From: Arthrobacter sp. PM3
Lineage (GTDB): Bacteria > Actinomycetota > Actinomycetes > Actinomycetales > Micrococcaceae
NCBI RefSeq assembly: GCF_003352915.1
Contig: NZ_CP022314.1
Location: forward strand, 1,697,272-1,761,271
Direction: 5' to 3'
Length of the DNA stretch: 64,000 nucleotides
The notes beneath the pieces were generated by a model, which was not told where the DNA came from, searched no databases, and saw nothing but the letters and a program-made list of their open reading frames with translations. Each line of letters begins with the position of its first letter. Within the stretch, counting starts at the first letter, position 1. Positions 33,878 through 42,753 of the stretch are shown one piece after another. The position numbers were made by a program, and so were the translations under genes.

Positions 33878-35998
33878 ATGGCTGCCAAGGACTCAGAGAC
33901 CCTGAGCGAACAACCCGAGACCCCGTTCCACGATCTGGACCATTACCTCGCCATCCCGCGGGTGAGTGGTCTGGCCCTCAGCCCCGACGGCGCGCGGCTG
34001 GTGACCACCGTCGCCACCCTCAACGCCAAGGGAACCGAATACTGCACGGCCCTGTGGGAGATCGATCCGCGGGGAGAGGTCCAGGCCCGCCGCATCACGC
34101 GCAGCGCCAAGGGCGAAGCGGGCGCAGTGTTTGCCGCCAACGGTGACCTGTACTTCACCTCGGCCCGTCCGGACCCGGAGAGCCCCGACGCCGATCCCGT
34201 CAACGCCCTGTGGGTGCTGCCGGCCGGCGGCGGCGAAGCCCGGGTGGCCCTGACCCGCGCCGGCGGAGTCAGCGGGATCCTGGCTGCGAGGGACGCCGAC
34301 GTGCTGGTGGCCGCGGCCGCGGTTCTGGCCGGCGCCACCGACGAGGACAACGACGAGGAGCGCCGCAAGGCCCGCAAGGACAAGAAGGTCGCCGCCATCC
34401 TGCACAGCGGCTACCCCGTCCGCTACTGGGACGCCGACCTCGGCCCCGCCCAGCCACGGTTGTTCGCCGTCGGCCCCGGGGAAGAAACGGCGGCCGGCAA
34501 ACCGGGGACGGTCGACGCCGCGCCGCCGCTAGAGCTCCGCAACCTGACGCCCGACGCCGGCGCGGGACTGCGCGACGCCGAGTCGGTGATCAGCCCGGAC
34601 GGCAAGACAATCTACAGCAGCTTCATGAAGCCGCTGGCCGGGGCGGATTCCCGCTCCCTGCTGGTCGCCATCGATGTCGCCACCGGCACCAGGACAGTGC
34701 TGCTGGACACGGACGGGATCAATTACTTCCCCGGGCCGGTCAGCCCGGATAACCGCACCCTCGTGGTGGTCAGTGAAAGCGATACCACACCGGTTGCGGC
34801 CCCGCAGATTAAGCTCCACCTCCTCGACGTCGGCGCACCGGCAGGCGAGGGCGCGTTGACGCCGCTTGCCCACGACTGGGACCGCTGGGCCCGCCCCGCC
34901 GCGTGGCTGCCGGACGGCTCGGCCCTGCTTGTCACCGCCGACGAGGACGGCGCCGCGCCGGTCTTCCGGATCCCGGTGGCGGCGGAACCCGGCCAGGCAG
35001 TCCAGGTCTCACGCCTGACGGACGACGCCGCCGCCTACACCGACGTCGTAATCGCACCGGACGGGCACAACGCCTACGCCCTGCGCAGCTCTTACGAATT
35101 CCCCGCCGAACCCGTGCGGATCGACCTCGCCGGCGGCGGCGTCGTACGCCTGCAGGCGCCGGCGGCGCGCCCGTTGTACAAGGGCAGGCTGGAACGGGTG
35201 GAGGCGACGGCGCCGGACGGCGCACGGGTGCCCGCGTACCTGGCGCTTCCTGAGGGGGCCTCGGCCGCGAGTCCTGCACCGCTGCTGCTCTGGATCCACG
35301 GCGGCCCGCTGGGCTCCTGGAACGCCTGGACCTGGCGCTGGAACCCCTGGCTCCTGGTGGCCCGCGGCTACGCGGTGCTGCTGCCGGACCCTGCCCTCTC
35401 CACCGGATACGGGCAGGACTACATCCAGCGCGGCTGGGGTGAATGGGGCAAAGCACCGTTCACGGACCTGATGGCCATCACCGACGCCGTGGTGCAGCGC
35501 CCGGACATTGACGAGACCCGCACAGCGGCCATGGGCGGCTCCTTCGGCGGCTACATGGCCAACTGGGTGGCCGGGCACACCGACCGCTTCAAGGCAATCG
35601 TCACCCACGCCAGCCTCTGGGCCCTGGACCAGTTCGGTCCCACCACGGACGCCGCGCAGTACTGGCTCAAGGAAATGTCGGCCGGGATGGCGATGGAGAA
35701 TTCCCCGCATCTGCACGTGGAGAACATCCGGACGCCGATGCTCGTCATCCACGGGGACAAGGACTACCGCGTGCCGATCGGCGAGGGGCTCCGGCTCTGG
35801 TACGAACTGCTCGCGAAGTCGCAGCTCGCGGCCGACGAGAACGGTGAAACCGACCACCGCTTCCTATACTTCCCGGACGAGAACCACTGGATCCTGCAGC
35901 CGCAGCATGCCAAGGTCTGGTACGGCGTCGTGGAGCACTTCCTGGCCAGGAACCTGCTGGAAAAAGACATCCCCGTCCCCGACGAGCTGGGGCTCTGA
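33878..35998 (+). CDS. S9-family prolyl oligopeptidase-like serine peptidase
   Basis: A 706-residue cytoplasmic peptidase: an N-terminal beta-propeller (about residues 25-430, with repeats such as GLALSPDGARLV and ESVISPDGKTIY) gating a C-terminal alpha/beta hydrolase. The catalytic Ser is in AAMGGSFGGYMANWV (about residue 554), Asp in HGDKDYRVP (about 627) and His in FPDENHWIL (about 669). Members cleave peptides, often after Pro or Ala, or act as acyl-peptide hydrolases. No signal peptide. The start at 33878 gives MAAKDSETLSE; an earlier ATG at 33851 lies inside the operator-like site. Confidence 0.9.
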   Translation: MAAKDSETLSEQPETPFHDLDHYLAIPRVSGLALSPDGARLVTTVATLNAKGTEYCTALWEIDPRGEVQARRITRSAKGEAGAVFAANGDLYFTSARPDPESPDADPVNALWVLPAGGGEARVALTRAGGVSGILAARDADVLVAAAAVLAGATDEDNDEERRKARKDKKVAAILHSGYPVRYWDADLGPAQPRLFAVGPGEETAAGKPGTVDAAPPLELRNLTPDAGAGLRDAESVISPDGKTIYSSFMKPLAGADSRSLLVAIDVATGTRTVLLDTDGINYFPGPVSPDNRTLVVVSESDTTPVAAPQIKLHLLDVGAPAGEGALTPLAHDWDRWARPAAWLPDGSALLVTADEDGAAPVFRIPVAAEPGQAVQVSRLTDDAAAYTDVVIAPDGHNAYALRSSYEFPAEPVRIDLAGGGVVRLQAPAARPLYKGRLERVEATAPDGARVPAYLALPEGASAASPAPLLLWIHGGPLGSWNAWTWRWNPWLLVARGYAVLLPDPALSTGYGQDYIQRGWGEWGKAPFTDLMAITDAVVQRPDIDETRTAAMGGSFGGYMANWVAGHTDRFKAIVTHASLWALDQFGPTTDAAQYWLKEMSAGMAMENSPHLHVENIRTPMLVIHGDKDYRVPIGEGLRLWYELLAKSQLAADENGETDHRFLYFPDENHWILQPQHAKVWYGVVEHFLARNLLEKDIPVPDELGL

Positions 35999-36008
35999 CG
36001 CCGCGGGC

Positions 36009-36039
36009 CCGGGTCCGGCCGCGGGCCTGCCGGACCCGG
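36009..36039 (+). terminator. Hairpin after the S9 peptidase gene
   Basis: An 11-bp perfect stem (36009-36019 with 36029-36039, CCGGGTCCGGC) with a 9-nt loop begins 10 nt after the stop codon. No U-tract. Confidence 0.6.
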
Positions 36040-36047
36040 AGCCCCCG

Positions 36048-36059
36048 TAAGATTGGGCT
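36048..36059 (+). promoter_or_regulatory. Putative leaderless promoter of the ArgA-type gene
   Basis: TAAGAT (36048-36053) ends 6 nt before the GTG at 36060. No ribosome site is present. It lies just after the upstream terminator hairpin, as expected for an independent transcript. Confidence 0.5.
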
Positions 36060-36569
36060 GTGACTGAGACGATCCGCATCCGCCCTGCCCGCACCGGCGA
36101 CGTCGCCGCCATCAAGACCCTCGTGGCGCCGCTGGCCGAACAGCGGATCCTCATGGCCAAGGAAACGGTGGCCTATTACGAAAGCCTGCAGGAATTCCGG
36201 ATTGCCGAATCGGACGACGGCGAGGTCATCGGCTGCGGTGCCCTGCACGTCATGTGGGAGGACCTTGCCGAGGTGCGCACCCTCGCGGCCGCGGACGCCT
36301 GGCGGGGCAAAGGGGTGGGCCACGCGCTGGTCGAACGCCTGCTGGAGGAGGCCCGCGCCCTGGGCGTATCCCGCGTTTTCTGCCTGACCTTTGAGGTCGA
36401 CTTCTTCAAGAAGCACGGCTTCGAAGTCATGGCCGACCAGACCGCCGTGGACCCCGTGGTGTATTCCGAACTCCTGCGCTCCCATGACGAAGGCGTGGCC
36501 GAGTTCCTCGACCTGGCCCGGGTCAAGCCGAACACCCTGGGCAACACAAGGATGATCAAGGCGCTGTAG
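36060..36569 (+). CDS. argA: Amino-acid N-acetyltransferase (short ArgA type)
   Basis: A 169-residue GNAT enzyme of the short type that in actinobacteria makes N-acetylglutamate for arginine synthesis. It starts TIRIRPARTGDVAAIKTLV, has the acetyl-CoA binding motif VRTLAAADAWRGKGVGHALVERLLEEA and the downstream CLTFEVDFFKKHGFEVM typical of ArgA. The role is from family resemblance; no other arg genes are in the window. The GTG start is immediately preceded by a -10-like hexamer. Confidence 0.85.
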   Translation: MTETIRIRPARTGDVAAIKTLVAPLAEQRILMAKETVAYYESLQEFRIAESDDGEVIGCGALHVMWEDLAEVRTLAAADAWRGKGVGHALVERLLEEARALGVSRVFCLTFEVDFFKKHGFEVMADQTAVDPVVYSELLRSHDEGVAEFLDLARVKPNTLGNTRMIKAL

Positions 36570-36600
36570 TGCGGCCGCCCCAAGGCTTCCCTTCAATAAA

Positions 36601-36644
36601 TTTGGTGGATAAACTGATCCCGGCCCAGGGGGTGGGCCACCAAA
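36601..36644 (+). promoter_or_regulatory. Alternative hairpins before a small gene
   Basis: TTTGGTGG (36601-36608) can pair with CCACCAAA (36637-36644), or GGCCCA (36622-36627) with TGGGCC (36633-36638); the two cannot form fully together. They sit just upstream of the GGAGG at 36650. Regulatory use is only a possibility. Confidence 0.3.
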
Positions 36645-36661
36645 CTTTCGGAGGCAAAAAA

Positions 36662-36967
36662 TTGCATAACGACGTGATTTTCCCCGATTTCTCCGCTTTT
36701 CGCAGTCCAGCCGCCAGTGCCCCGGCAGCGCCGCCGGGCCAGGCCGTGGGGGCGCAGGACCTGCCGTCGCCGGCCCCGGTCGCCGCCGAACCGCCGGCGC
36801 TGGATCCGGTTGCCACGGAAAAGGCCGCCAACCCGGAGCCTGAGGCACCTGCGCCACCGCCGCCCGCAACCCGCGCCCGCAAGGGCAGACTCGCCGCTCC
36901 GCCGTTCTCCTGGCTGGGCGGCGACGCGTGGCCGCACTTCCCGGCGTGGGCCGACAAGAAGGCCTGA
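36662..36967 (+). CDS. Pro/Ala-rich hypothetical protein
   Basis: A 101-residue protein from a TTG at 36662, chosen because GGAGG lies 7 nt upstream. It begins MHNDVIFPDFSAF, has a long Pro/Ala/Glu-rich middle (about residues 15-75) that is probably unstructured, and ends with an aromatic motif (FSWLGGDAWPHFPAWADKKA) that looks functional or binding. No family is recognised. Starts further upstream would run through the hairpins. It stands between the ArgA-type gene and dhaK. Confidence 0.6.
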   Translation: MHNDVIFPDFSAFRSPAASAPAAPPGQAVGAQDLPSPAPVAAEPPALDPVATEKAANPEPEAPAPPPPATRARKGRLAAPPFSWLGGDAWPHFPAWADKKA

Positions 36968-37065
36968 ACGCCGCCAAATTGCCCGGGAACGCGAGCCTAC
37001 CGCCGGCCCGGCCCCGGTAGTAGGGTCTAAGCAAGCAGCCAGGACACCATCCAGGGAGCACCGCC

Positions 37066-38067
37066 ATGAAGAAACTGATCAATGATCCCAAAGCCGTGGT
37101 CGACGAGTCAGCGGAAGGGTTCGGGCTTGCGCATGCCGACCTCGTGACTGTCTTCCCGGACCCGAAGTACATCGTGCGCAAGGACGCGCCCGTGGCCGGG
37201 AAAGTCGGCCTTGTCTCCGGCGGCGGCAGCGGCCATGAGCCGCTGCACGGCGGCTATGTCGGGATGGGCATGCTCGACGCCGCCGTTCCCGGCGCCGTGT
37301 TCACCTCGCCCACCCCGGACCAGATCCTGCCGGCGACGCTCGCCGTGAACTCCGGTGCCGGCGTCGTGCACATCGTCAAGAACTACACCGGCGACGTCCT
37401 CAACTTTGAAACCGCCGCCGAACTCGCCCAGGCCGAAGGCGTCGAAGTCCGCACTGTCCTCGTCAACGACGACGTCGCCGTGCAGGATTCGCTGTACACC
37501 GCCGGCCGCCGCGGTGTGGGCGGAACCGTGCTCGTCGAGAAGATCGCCGGTGCGGCCGCCGAACGCGGCGACAACCTGGACGCCGTGGCCGCGATCGGTG
37601 ACCGCGTCAACCAGAACGTGCGCAGCATGGGCGTGGCACTGACCGCCTGCACCGTGCCGCACGCAGGGGTCCCCAGCTTTGAACTCGAGGAAAACGAGAT
37701 CGAGATCGGGATCGGCATCCACGGCGAGCCGGGACGGCACAAGATTCCGATGGAAAACGCCGACGGCATCACCGACCGCCTCCTGGACCCGGTGGTCAGC
37801 GACCTCGGGCTCAACTCGGGAGACAAAGTCCTTCTCTTCGTCAACGGCATGGGCGGCACGCCGGCGAGCGAGCTGTACATCGTGTACCGCCGGGCCGCAC
37901 AGAGGCTGGCGGAGCAGGGCATCACCGTGGCGCGCTCGCTCGTGGGCAACTACATCACGTCGCTGGAAATGCAGGGCTGCTCCATCACTGTCCTGCGCCT
38001 CGATGACGAGATGACTTCCCTCTGGGACGCGCCCGTGCACACGCCGGCCCTTCGCTGGGGCGTCTGA
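37066..38067 (+). CDS. dhaK: PTS-dependent dihydroxyacetone kinase, substrate-binding subunit DhaK
   Basis: Binds dihydroxyacetone covalently through a His and presents it to DhaL for phosphorylation. The 333-residue protein starts [19 protein letters not shown], has [28 protein letters not shown] and the active-site His in [15 protein letters not shown] (about residue 220). The ATG follows AGGGAG. It is followed 2 bp later by dhaL and then, with a 4-bp overlap, dhaM: one operon for a complete phosphoenolpyruvate-dependent enzyme. Confidence 0.96.
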   Translation: MKKLINDPKAVVDESAEGFGLAHADLVTVFPDPKYIVRKDAPVAGKVGLVSGGGSGHEPLHGGYVGMGMLDAAVPGAVFTSPTPDQILPATLAVNSGAGVVHIVKNYTGDVLNFETAAELAQAEGVEVRTVLVNDDVAVQDSLYTAGRRGVGGTVLVEKIAGAAAERGDNLDAVAAIGDRVNQNVRSMGVALTACTVPHAGVPSFELEENEIEIGIGIHGEPGRHKIPMENADGITDRLLDPVVSDLGLNSGDKVLLFVNGMGGTPASELYIVYRRAAQRLAEQGITVARSLVGNYITSLEMQGCSITVLRLDDEMTSLWDAPVHTPALRWGV

Positions 38068-38069
38068 CC

Positions 38070-38696
38070 GTGGGGCTGGATGTCGGCTGGGCCGTGCGCT
38101 GGCTGACCCTGTCAGCGCAGGCGATGGCGGATCACCGGGTGGAGCTGATCGAGCTCGACCGGCCGATCGGGGACTCGGACCACGGCGAAAACATGGACCG
38201 CGGCTTCAAAGCGGTGATGGTCAAGCTCGCCGAGGTCCCGCCGGAGACCCCGGGCGCGGCCCTGAAGCTGACGGCGATGACGCTGATGTCCAAGGTCGGC
38301 GGCGCTGCCGGACCGTTGTACGGCACAGCCTTCCTCCGGGCCGCCACCGCGCTGGGAGACACCTCCGACATCGACGCGCCGGCCCTGGCCGCCGCCCTGC
38401 AGGCCGCCCGCGACGGCATCGTTGCCCGCGGCAAGGCCGAATCCGGCGACAAGACCATGGTCGACGCCTGGACACCGGCGATCGAGGCAGCCGCTGTAGC
38501 GGCCGGCAACGGCGATGTCCTGAAAGTGCTGCTGGCCGCGGCCGACGCCGCGGAGGCCGGCGCGGTCTCCACGGATCCGATGCTGGCCCGCAAGGGCCGC
38601 GCCAGCTACCTGGGGGAGCGCAGCATCGGCCACCGGGACCCCGGGGCGGTTTCCAGCGCGCTGATCCTGCGCGCGGCGGCCGGGGCGGCCGAGTGA
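38070..38696 (+). CDS. dhaL: Dihydroxyacetone kinase ADP-binding subunit DhaL
   Basis: Carries a bound ADP that is rephosphorylated by DhaM and passes phosphate to the substrate on DhaK. The Mg-ADP site is in ELDRPIGDSDHGENMDRGF, with the three Asp ligands, followed by LMSKVGGAAGPLYGTAFLRAA, and D-rich GDKTMVDAWTPAIEAA. Length is 208 residues. The GTG start is 2 bp after the dhaK stop and its stop overlaps the dhaM GTG, so the three subunits are translationally coupled. Confidence 0.95.
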   Translation: MGLDVGWAVRWLTLSAQAMADHRVELIELDRPIGDSDHGENMDRGFKAVMVKLAEVPPETPGAALKLTAMTLMSKVGGAAGPLYGTAFLRAATALGDTSDIDAPALAAALQAARDGIVARGKAESGDKTMVDAWTPAIEAAAVAAGNGDVLKVLLAAADAAEAGAVSTDPMLARKGRASYLGERSIGHRDPGAVSSALILRAAAGAAE

Positions 38697-39358
38697 CCGT
38701 CCGGCTGGTCGTCGTCTCGCACAGTGGGAAAATTGCCGACGGCGCCGCCGAGCTCGCCGCGCAGATGGCGCCGGACGTTGCCATCATCCCCGCCGGCGGT
38801 ACCGACGACGGCCGGATCGGCACGAGCCTGGAGAAGGTCATGGCGGCGCTGGAGCAGGCCGCGGGCGACGGCGTTGTGGTGCTCACCGACCTCGGCTCCG
38901 CGGTGATGACCGCCGAGTCGGCGGCCGAGTTCGCGGCGGATCCGGGGTCCGTGCTGCTCGCGGACGCGCCGCTCATCGAAGGACTGGTGGCGGCAGCGGT
39001 GGCGGCCCAGGCCGGGGCCGATGCGGAAGCCGTCAAAGAGGCCGCCGAGGCGGTCTACCGGCCGCCGGCCGCGGCGACGCATCCGCACGAGCACCTTCCC
39101 CCGGAGGCCACGGGTGACTTCGAACTCGTCAACCAGGCCGGCATGCATGCCCGGCCGGCAGCGAAGATTGCCGGCGGATTGTCCGGGATGGACGCCGACG
39201 TCACCGTCAACGGCGCCGACGGTGCGTCCATGACGGAACTCATGATGCTTGCCGCCGGCAAAGGAACAGTGCTGCACGTGGAGGCCAGCGGCCCCGACGC
39301 CGCCAAGGCGGTCGGTTACCTGGAACGCCTGATCAGCTCGGGATTCGGTGAGCCGTAG
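38693..39358 (+). CDS. dhaM: DhaM phosphotransferase subunit fused to an HPr domain
   Basis: Residues 1-130 are a mannose-type EIIA (DhaM) domain starting VRLVVVSHSGKIADGAAELA with the phosphorylated His, plus GTSLEKVMAAL and VVLTDLGSAVMTAE. A His/Pro linker (about 123-137) leads to an HPr domain, FELVNQAGMHARPAAKIA, with its active His, and ASMTELMMLAAGKGTVL near the regulatory serine. It should pass phosphate from enzyme I through its own HPr to DhaM and on to DhaL-ADP. Escherichia coli DhaM adds part of enzyme I as well; here only HPr is fused. Confidence 0.93.
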   Translation: MTVRLVVVSHSGKIADGAAELAAQMAPDVAIIPAGGTDDGRIGTSLEKVMAALEQAAGDGVVVLTDLGSAVMTAESAAEFAADPGSVLLADAPLIEGLVAAAVAAQAGADAEAVKEAAEAVYRPPAAATHPHEHLPPEATGDFELVNQAGMHARPAAKIAGGLSGMDADVTVNGADGASMTELMMLAAGKGTVLHVEASGPDAAKAVGYLERLISSGFGEP

Positions 39359-39435
39359 GCCCGGGCGCGGGCCGCTGCTGCCTCGCCCGCAGCGGCCGGA
39401 TAATTGCTCTCTATGCTTCTCGGCATAAGCGATCC

Positions 39436-40308
39436 TCAGCCAGGGAGCCGGAAGCCGCCCCCATGAAGTTCCGCGAGGCCGTCACCGAGCAGCCCGGCCA
39501 GGGCTCGTTCCAGTTGTTCGGGCGCCGCGTTGAGCCGGTGCAGGGCCGCGAGCGGGACCCCGATGCCCTGCGGTTCAAATCCGAGGTCCGCCGGGGCCCG
39601 GTGGAACAACTCACGCGCCACGGGATCCTCTGCCACCCGCAGCACAGCCATCACGGCACCGCGCACCTGCCGGTCCGTCCCATGCCAGGCCTGCCCCTTG
39701 GGGGTGTAGGTCGGCGGCGGCTCGCCGGCCGCAAGCCAGGCGCAGGACGCACTGACCGGGCACTGCCGGCATTTGGGTGCCCGTGCCGTGCAGACCAGTG
39801 CGCCGAGTTCCATGACGGAGGCATTCCAGCGCACTGAGGCGGCTGTGTCGTCCGGGAGCAGTTCAGCCGCGAGCCGCATCTCGGCCGCGGTCAGCGCCTG
39901 GGCGGGCAGGGCCGAGCCCAGGACCAGCCGTGCATGGACCCGGCGGATGTTGGTATCCACTACGGTTTCGCGGCGCCCGAAGGCGAAAGCCGCAACGGCC
40001 GCCGCCGTGTAGCTGCCCACACCGGGCAGTTCAAGGAGTTCTGAGTAGGTGCCGGGGACCGCCCCGCCGTGGCTGTCCCGGATGGCGACGGCGGCCGCGT
40101 GCAGGCGCAATGCCCGGCGGGGGTATCCCAGCCGTCCCCAGGACCGGACGGCTTCTCCGGCGGCTTCGCCCGCGAGGTCGGACGGCTCCGGCCAGCGGCG
40201 CAGCCACTCCTCCCAGACCGGCAGGACCCGGACCACCGGCGTCTGCTGGAGCATGACCTCGCTGACCAGCACACCCCACGGCGTGCACCCCGCGCTCCGC
40301 CACGGCAA
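39436..40308 (-). CDS. mutY: A/G-specific adenine glycosylase, N-terminus uncertain
   Basis: Removes adenine mispaired with 8-oxoguanine. Numbered from a TTG at 40308, the catalytic Glu is residue 17 (LVSEVMLQQTPV), the helix-hairpin-helix is LPGVGSYTAAAV, the catalytic Asp is 118 (VVDTNIRRVHARL) and the [4Fe-4S] cysteines are 173, 180, 183 and 189. The C-terminal MutT-like domain is short. The expected N-terminal helix (LHAALDDWFASSARDLPWR) is encoded in the same frame upstream, open back to about 40536, but that stretch has no ATG, GTG or TTG. Either a rare start codon (ATC at 40443, behind GAAAGG) or a small frameshift is involved. Confidence 0.85.
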   Translation of the reverse strand: MPWRSAGCTPWGVLVSEVMLQQTPVVRVLPVWEEWLRRWPEPSDLAGEAAGEAVRSWGRLGYPRRALRLHAAAVAIRDSHGGAVPGTYSELLELPGVGSYTAAAVAAFAFGRRETVVDTNIRRVHARLVLGSALPAQALTAAEMRLAAELLPDDTAASVRWNASVMELGALVCTARAPKCRQCPVSASCAWLAAGEPPPTYTPKGQAWHGTDRQVRGAVMAVLRVAEDPVARELFHRAPADLGFEPQGIGVPLAALHRLNAAPEQLERALAGLLGDGLAELHGGGFRLPG

Positions 40309-40529
40309 ATCCCTGGCGCTCGACGCGAACCAGTCATCCAGGGCGGCATGGAGGGCGGTGAGGTCCGCGCCGACGGCCGTCGGCCCGGTCTGCGGCCCGG
40401 CGTGCGCGGCGTCAACGGTAAGGGATGGGACTAGAGTTTCGATCCTTTCAGCGTAGTAGATGCGGCGAAGGGATCCGGACGGCTGCGGCTTCCGCGGCGT
40501 GGTCGGGCGTCTTCGGCCGCGCGGTTCTC

Positions 40530-40541
40530 TAGGCTAGAAGA
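40530..40541 (+). promoter_or_regulatory. Putative leaderless promoter
   Basis: TAGGCT (40530-40535) ends 6 nt before the ATG at 40542. The spacing and hexamer match those before folE and the hydrolase at 26333. Confidence 0.5.
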
Positions 40542-41282
40542 ATGGTTAGGCAAGGCAGTTCAGGAGCGGGCGGTTCACGGCCGAAAGGTTCCGGCAGGGG
40601 GCAGCCCGCCCGCAAGCCGGGACGTCCTCCGCTCAGCCCGGTCTACCGCCGCCGCAGGCTGTTTGCAGGTGTGGTCCTGCTGCTTGTCATCGCCGTGGTG
40701 GTCGGCGGTTTTGCCGCCGTCTCAAATGCCCTCGGCGGTGCAACGACTTCCGCTGCCCAGCCGACCGGCACGCAGGCGGCCGGTACCCAGGAATCGGGTG
40801 CCGGGGCCGAGCCGTCGGACCAGGCCTCGGCCTCGGCGAGCCCCGGGGCATCCGATTCACCTTCGGCCACGCCCGGCGCCGCGGCCGGCGACGGCTGCGA
40901 GCAGAATCTTGTAACCGTCACGGCTGCCACGGACAAGCCGTCCTACGATGCCGGTGAGAAGCCGATGCTGACCCTCAAGGTGACCAACAACAATAAGGTG
41001 CCGTGCGAGGTCAACATGGGGACTTCGCAGATGGAGTACATGATCACCAGCGGCTCGGACCGGATCTTTTCCTCCAAGGACTGCCAGGCCGAGGCCACGG
41101 ACCTGATGAAGACCATCGCGCCGGGCAAGAGCGAGACCGCCAACTTCCCTTGGCAGCGCAACCGCACAGTGCAGGGCTGCGAAGCCGTGGAGGCCAAGCC
41201 CGGAACCGACGGCGCCTACTACGTCTTCACCGCACGGCTGGCCGGCAAAACCAGCCCCAAGGCCGTGTTCCAGCTCTACTGA
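40542..41282 (+). CDS. Membrane-anchored hypothetical protein
   Basis: A 246-residue protein: a basic cytoplasmic N-terminus (about 1-40, rich in Gly, Arg, Lys and Pro), one transmembrane helix (about 41-62, LFAGVVLLLVIAVVVGGFAAV), a Ser/Ala/Pro-rich linker to about 125, and a folded C-terminal extracytoplasmic domain with four Cys (GCEQNL, KVPCEVNMG, SKDCQAEA, VQGCEAVE) that could form two disulfides. The domain LVTVTAATDKPSYDAGEKPMLTLKVTNN resembles an immunoglobulin-like beta fold. No named family is recognised. It is convergent with disA. Confidence 0.75.
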   Translation: MVRQGSSGAGGSRPKGSGRGQPARKPGRPPLSPVYRRRRLFAGVVLLLVIAVVVGGFAAVSNALGGATTSAAQPTGTQAAGTQESGAGAEPSDQASASASPGASDSPSATPGAAAGDGCEQNLVTVTAATDKPSYDAGEKPMLTLKVTNNNKVPCEVNMGTSQMEYMITSGSDRIFSSKDCQAEATDLMKTIAPGKSETANFPWQRNRTVQGCEAVEAKPGTDGAYYVFTARLAGKTSPKAVFQLY

Positions 41283-41308
41283 CGGGGTTAGGCGCAGGGC
41301 CTCAGGGT

Positions 41309-42385
41309 TTAGAGGAAACGGTCCAGCAGGCTGGCCTCGGCCATGCGGCTCAGGCCCTCCCGGACCGTCCTGGCACGCTGGTCGCCGATTCCGTCCACGG
41401 TCATGAGGTCATCGATCGTTGCCGCCATCAGGAACTGCAGGCCGCCGAAGTGGTCCACCAGGCGGTCCGCGACGGCCCGTGGCACGGCCTTCAGGCCGGA
41501 AAGCAGGCGGTAGCCGCGCGGCTGCACGACGGCGTCCAGGTTTGCCTCGCCGCCGGCGAAGCCGACGATCCCGGCGATCCTGCCCAGATCGATCAGCTCG
41601 GTGGGGCCCAGGCCGACGAGGGCCTTGACGGCGTTGTCGATGTCCTCCGGGGTGGCATCCGGGCTGGAGTAGTCGCGGATGATCACGTCGCTGCCGGGAC
41701 CGCGGCCCACGGTGAGCTCGTCCAGCTGCAGCGACAGCAGGCGGCCGTCTTCGCCCAGTTCCAGGACGTACTGGGAGATTTCCTCGGAAATCCTGCGCAC
41801 CATTTCCTGGCGCTGGAGCGTGACGGCGACGTCGCGGACAGTCACCATGGCCTCGATTTCCAGGGCGGAGAGCGAACTGGTCACCTGGTCCAGGCGTGAG
41901 CGGTAGCGTTCCAGGGTGGCCAGGGCCTGGTTGGCGCGGGCCAGGACCTTTTCGGAGCCCTCCAGGACGTGCCGGAGCCCGTTGACGTACAGGGCGATGA
42001 TCTGCATGGACTGGCTGACCGAGATGACGGGGACGCCGGTCTGGATGGCCACACGCTCCGCGGTGCGGTGCCGGGTGCCGGATTCCTGCGTTTCGATGCT
42101 TGAGTCCGGGACGAGCTGGACCGCCGCGCGCAGGATGTTGCTGGCATCTTTGTCGCAGACAATGGCGCCGTCCATCTTGGCCAGTTCCCGCAGCCGCGTG
42201 GGGGAGAAGTCGATGCCGATCTCGAATCCGCCCGAACAGATGGACTCGATGGTCCTGTCGATGCCCAGCACGATCAGGGCACCGGTCCGGCCGCGGAGGA
42301 TGCGTTCCAGTCCGTCGCGGAGGGCGGTGCCCGGTGCCACTCTGGCCAGAGTCGCCTTGAGAGCATCTTCAGGGCTCCGAGCCAT
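41309..42385 (-). CDS. disA: DNA integrity scanning protein DisA (diadenylate cyclase)
   Basis: Makes cyclic di-AMP and links it to DNA-damage checks. The 358-residue protein has the N-terminal DAC domain with the catalytic motifs DGAIVCDKDASNILRAAVQL and SGTRHRTAERVA (DGA and RHR), a central helical linker and a C-terminal helix-hairpin-helix DNA-binding domain (LMTVDGIGDQRARTVREGL). The ATG at 42385 has GGAAGGGA upstream; an earlier ATG at 42400 is less likely. disA is usually next to radA, which here is about 13 kb away. It is convergent with the preceding gene. Confidence 0.95.
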   Translation of the reverse strand: MARSPEDALKATLARVAPGTALRDGLERILRGRTGALIVLGIDRTIESICSGGFEIGIDFSPTRLRELAKMDGAIVCDKDASNILRAAVQLVPDSSIETQESGTRHRTAERVAIQTGVPVISVSQSMQIIALYVNGLRHVLEGSEKVLARANQALATLERYRSRLDQVTSSLSALEIEAMVTVRDVAVTLQRQEMVRRISEEISQYVLELGEDGRLLSLQLDELTVGRGPGSDVIIRDYSSPDATPEDIDNAVKALVGLGPTELIDLGRIAGIVGFAGGEANLDAVVQPRGYRLLSGLKAVPRAVADRLVDHFGGLQFLMAATIDDLMTVDGIGDQRARTVREGLSRMAEASLLDRFL

Positions 42386-42753
42386 AGATTTCCCTTCCAA
42401 GGTGCAGGAACGAGCCTGCAGGTGTGCCGGGTTCGAGGGTCTTCCGGCAGGATCAAAAAGTACTCAGTTCCCCGCTCTCCCCATGATAGGGGTAAAGGAG
42501 GGCTACTTCCGCACAGTCAAGCCTTAAAGTGGCCCATGGCGACGCTCCGCCGGATGCCTCCGTAATGGCTGTTGCGGGTCCCGTCCGGGACTGCATTTTG
42601 GCGGTGGTGGCCGGCCTGCGCGAAGGGGCCGGCAGGCGGACGTGCGGCCGCCGCTTCGTGCCGGACCGGCGGCCTGGGATAAACTTGGATCCTTGGGTGT
42701 ACCGCGGGCTCTCCGCGCCGTAACCTGTCCACAGCCGCAGCGAAAGTAGCATC
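42386..42753. other. Gene-free gap between divergent disA and prfC
   Basis: This 368-bp intergenic stretch must hold both promoters. I see an AT-richer patch near 42450-42500 with CCCC-ATGATA-GGGG and GGAGG, and a TAAACT hexamer near 42681 that could serve prfC. A 64-codon open frame at 42529-42723 lacks a ribosome site and convincing composition and is not called. Confidence 0.4.

Noticed and set aside
42529..42723. A 64-codon frame between disA and prfC
   Set aside because: No ribosome site and no protein-like pattern; the gap more likely holds promoters.
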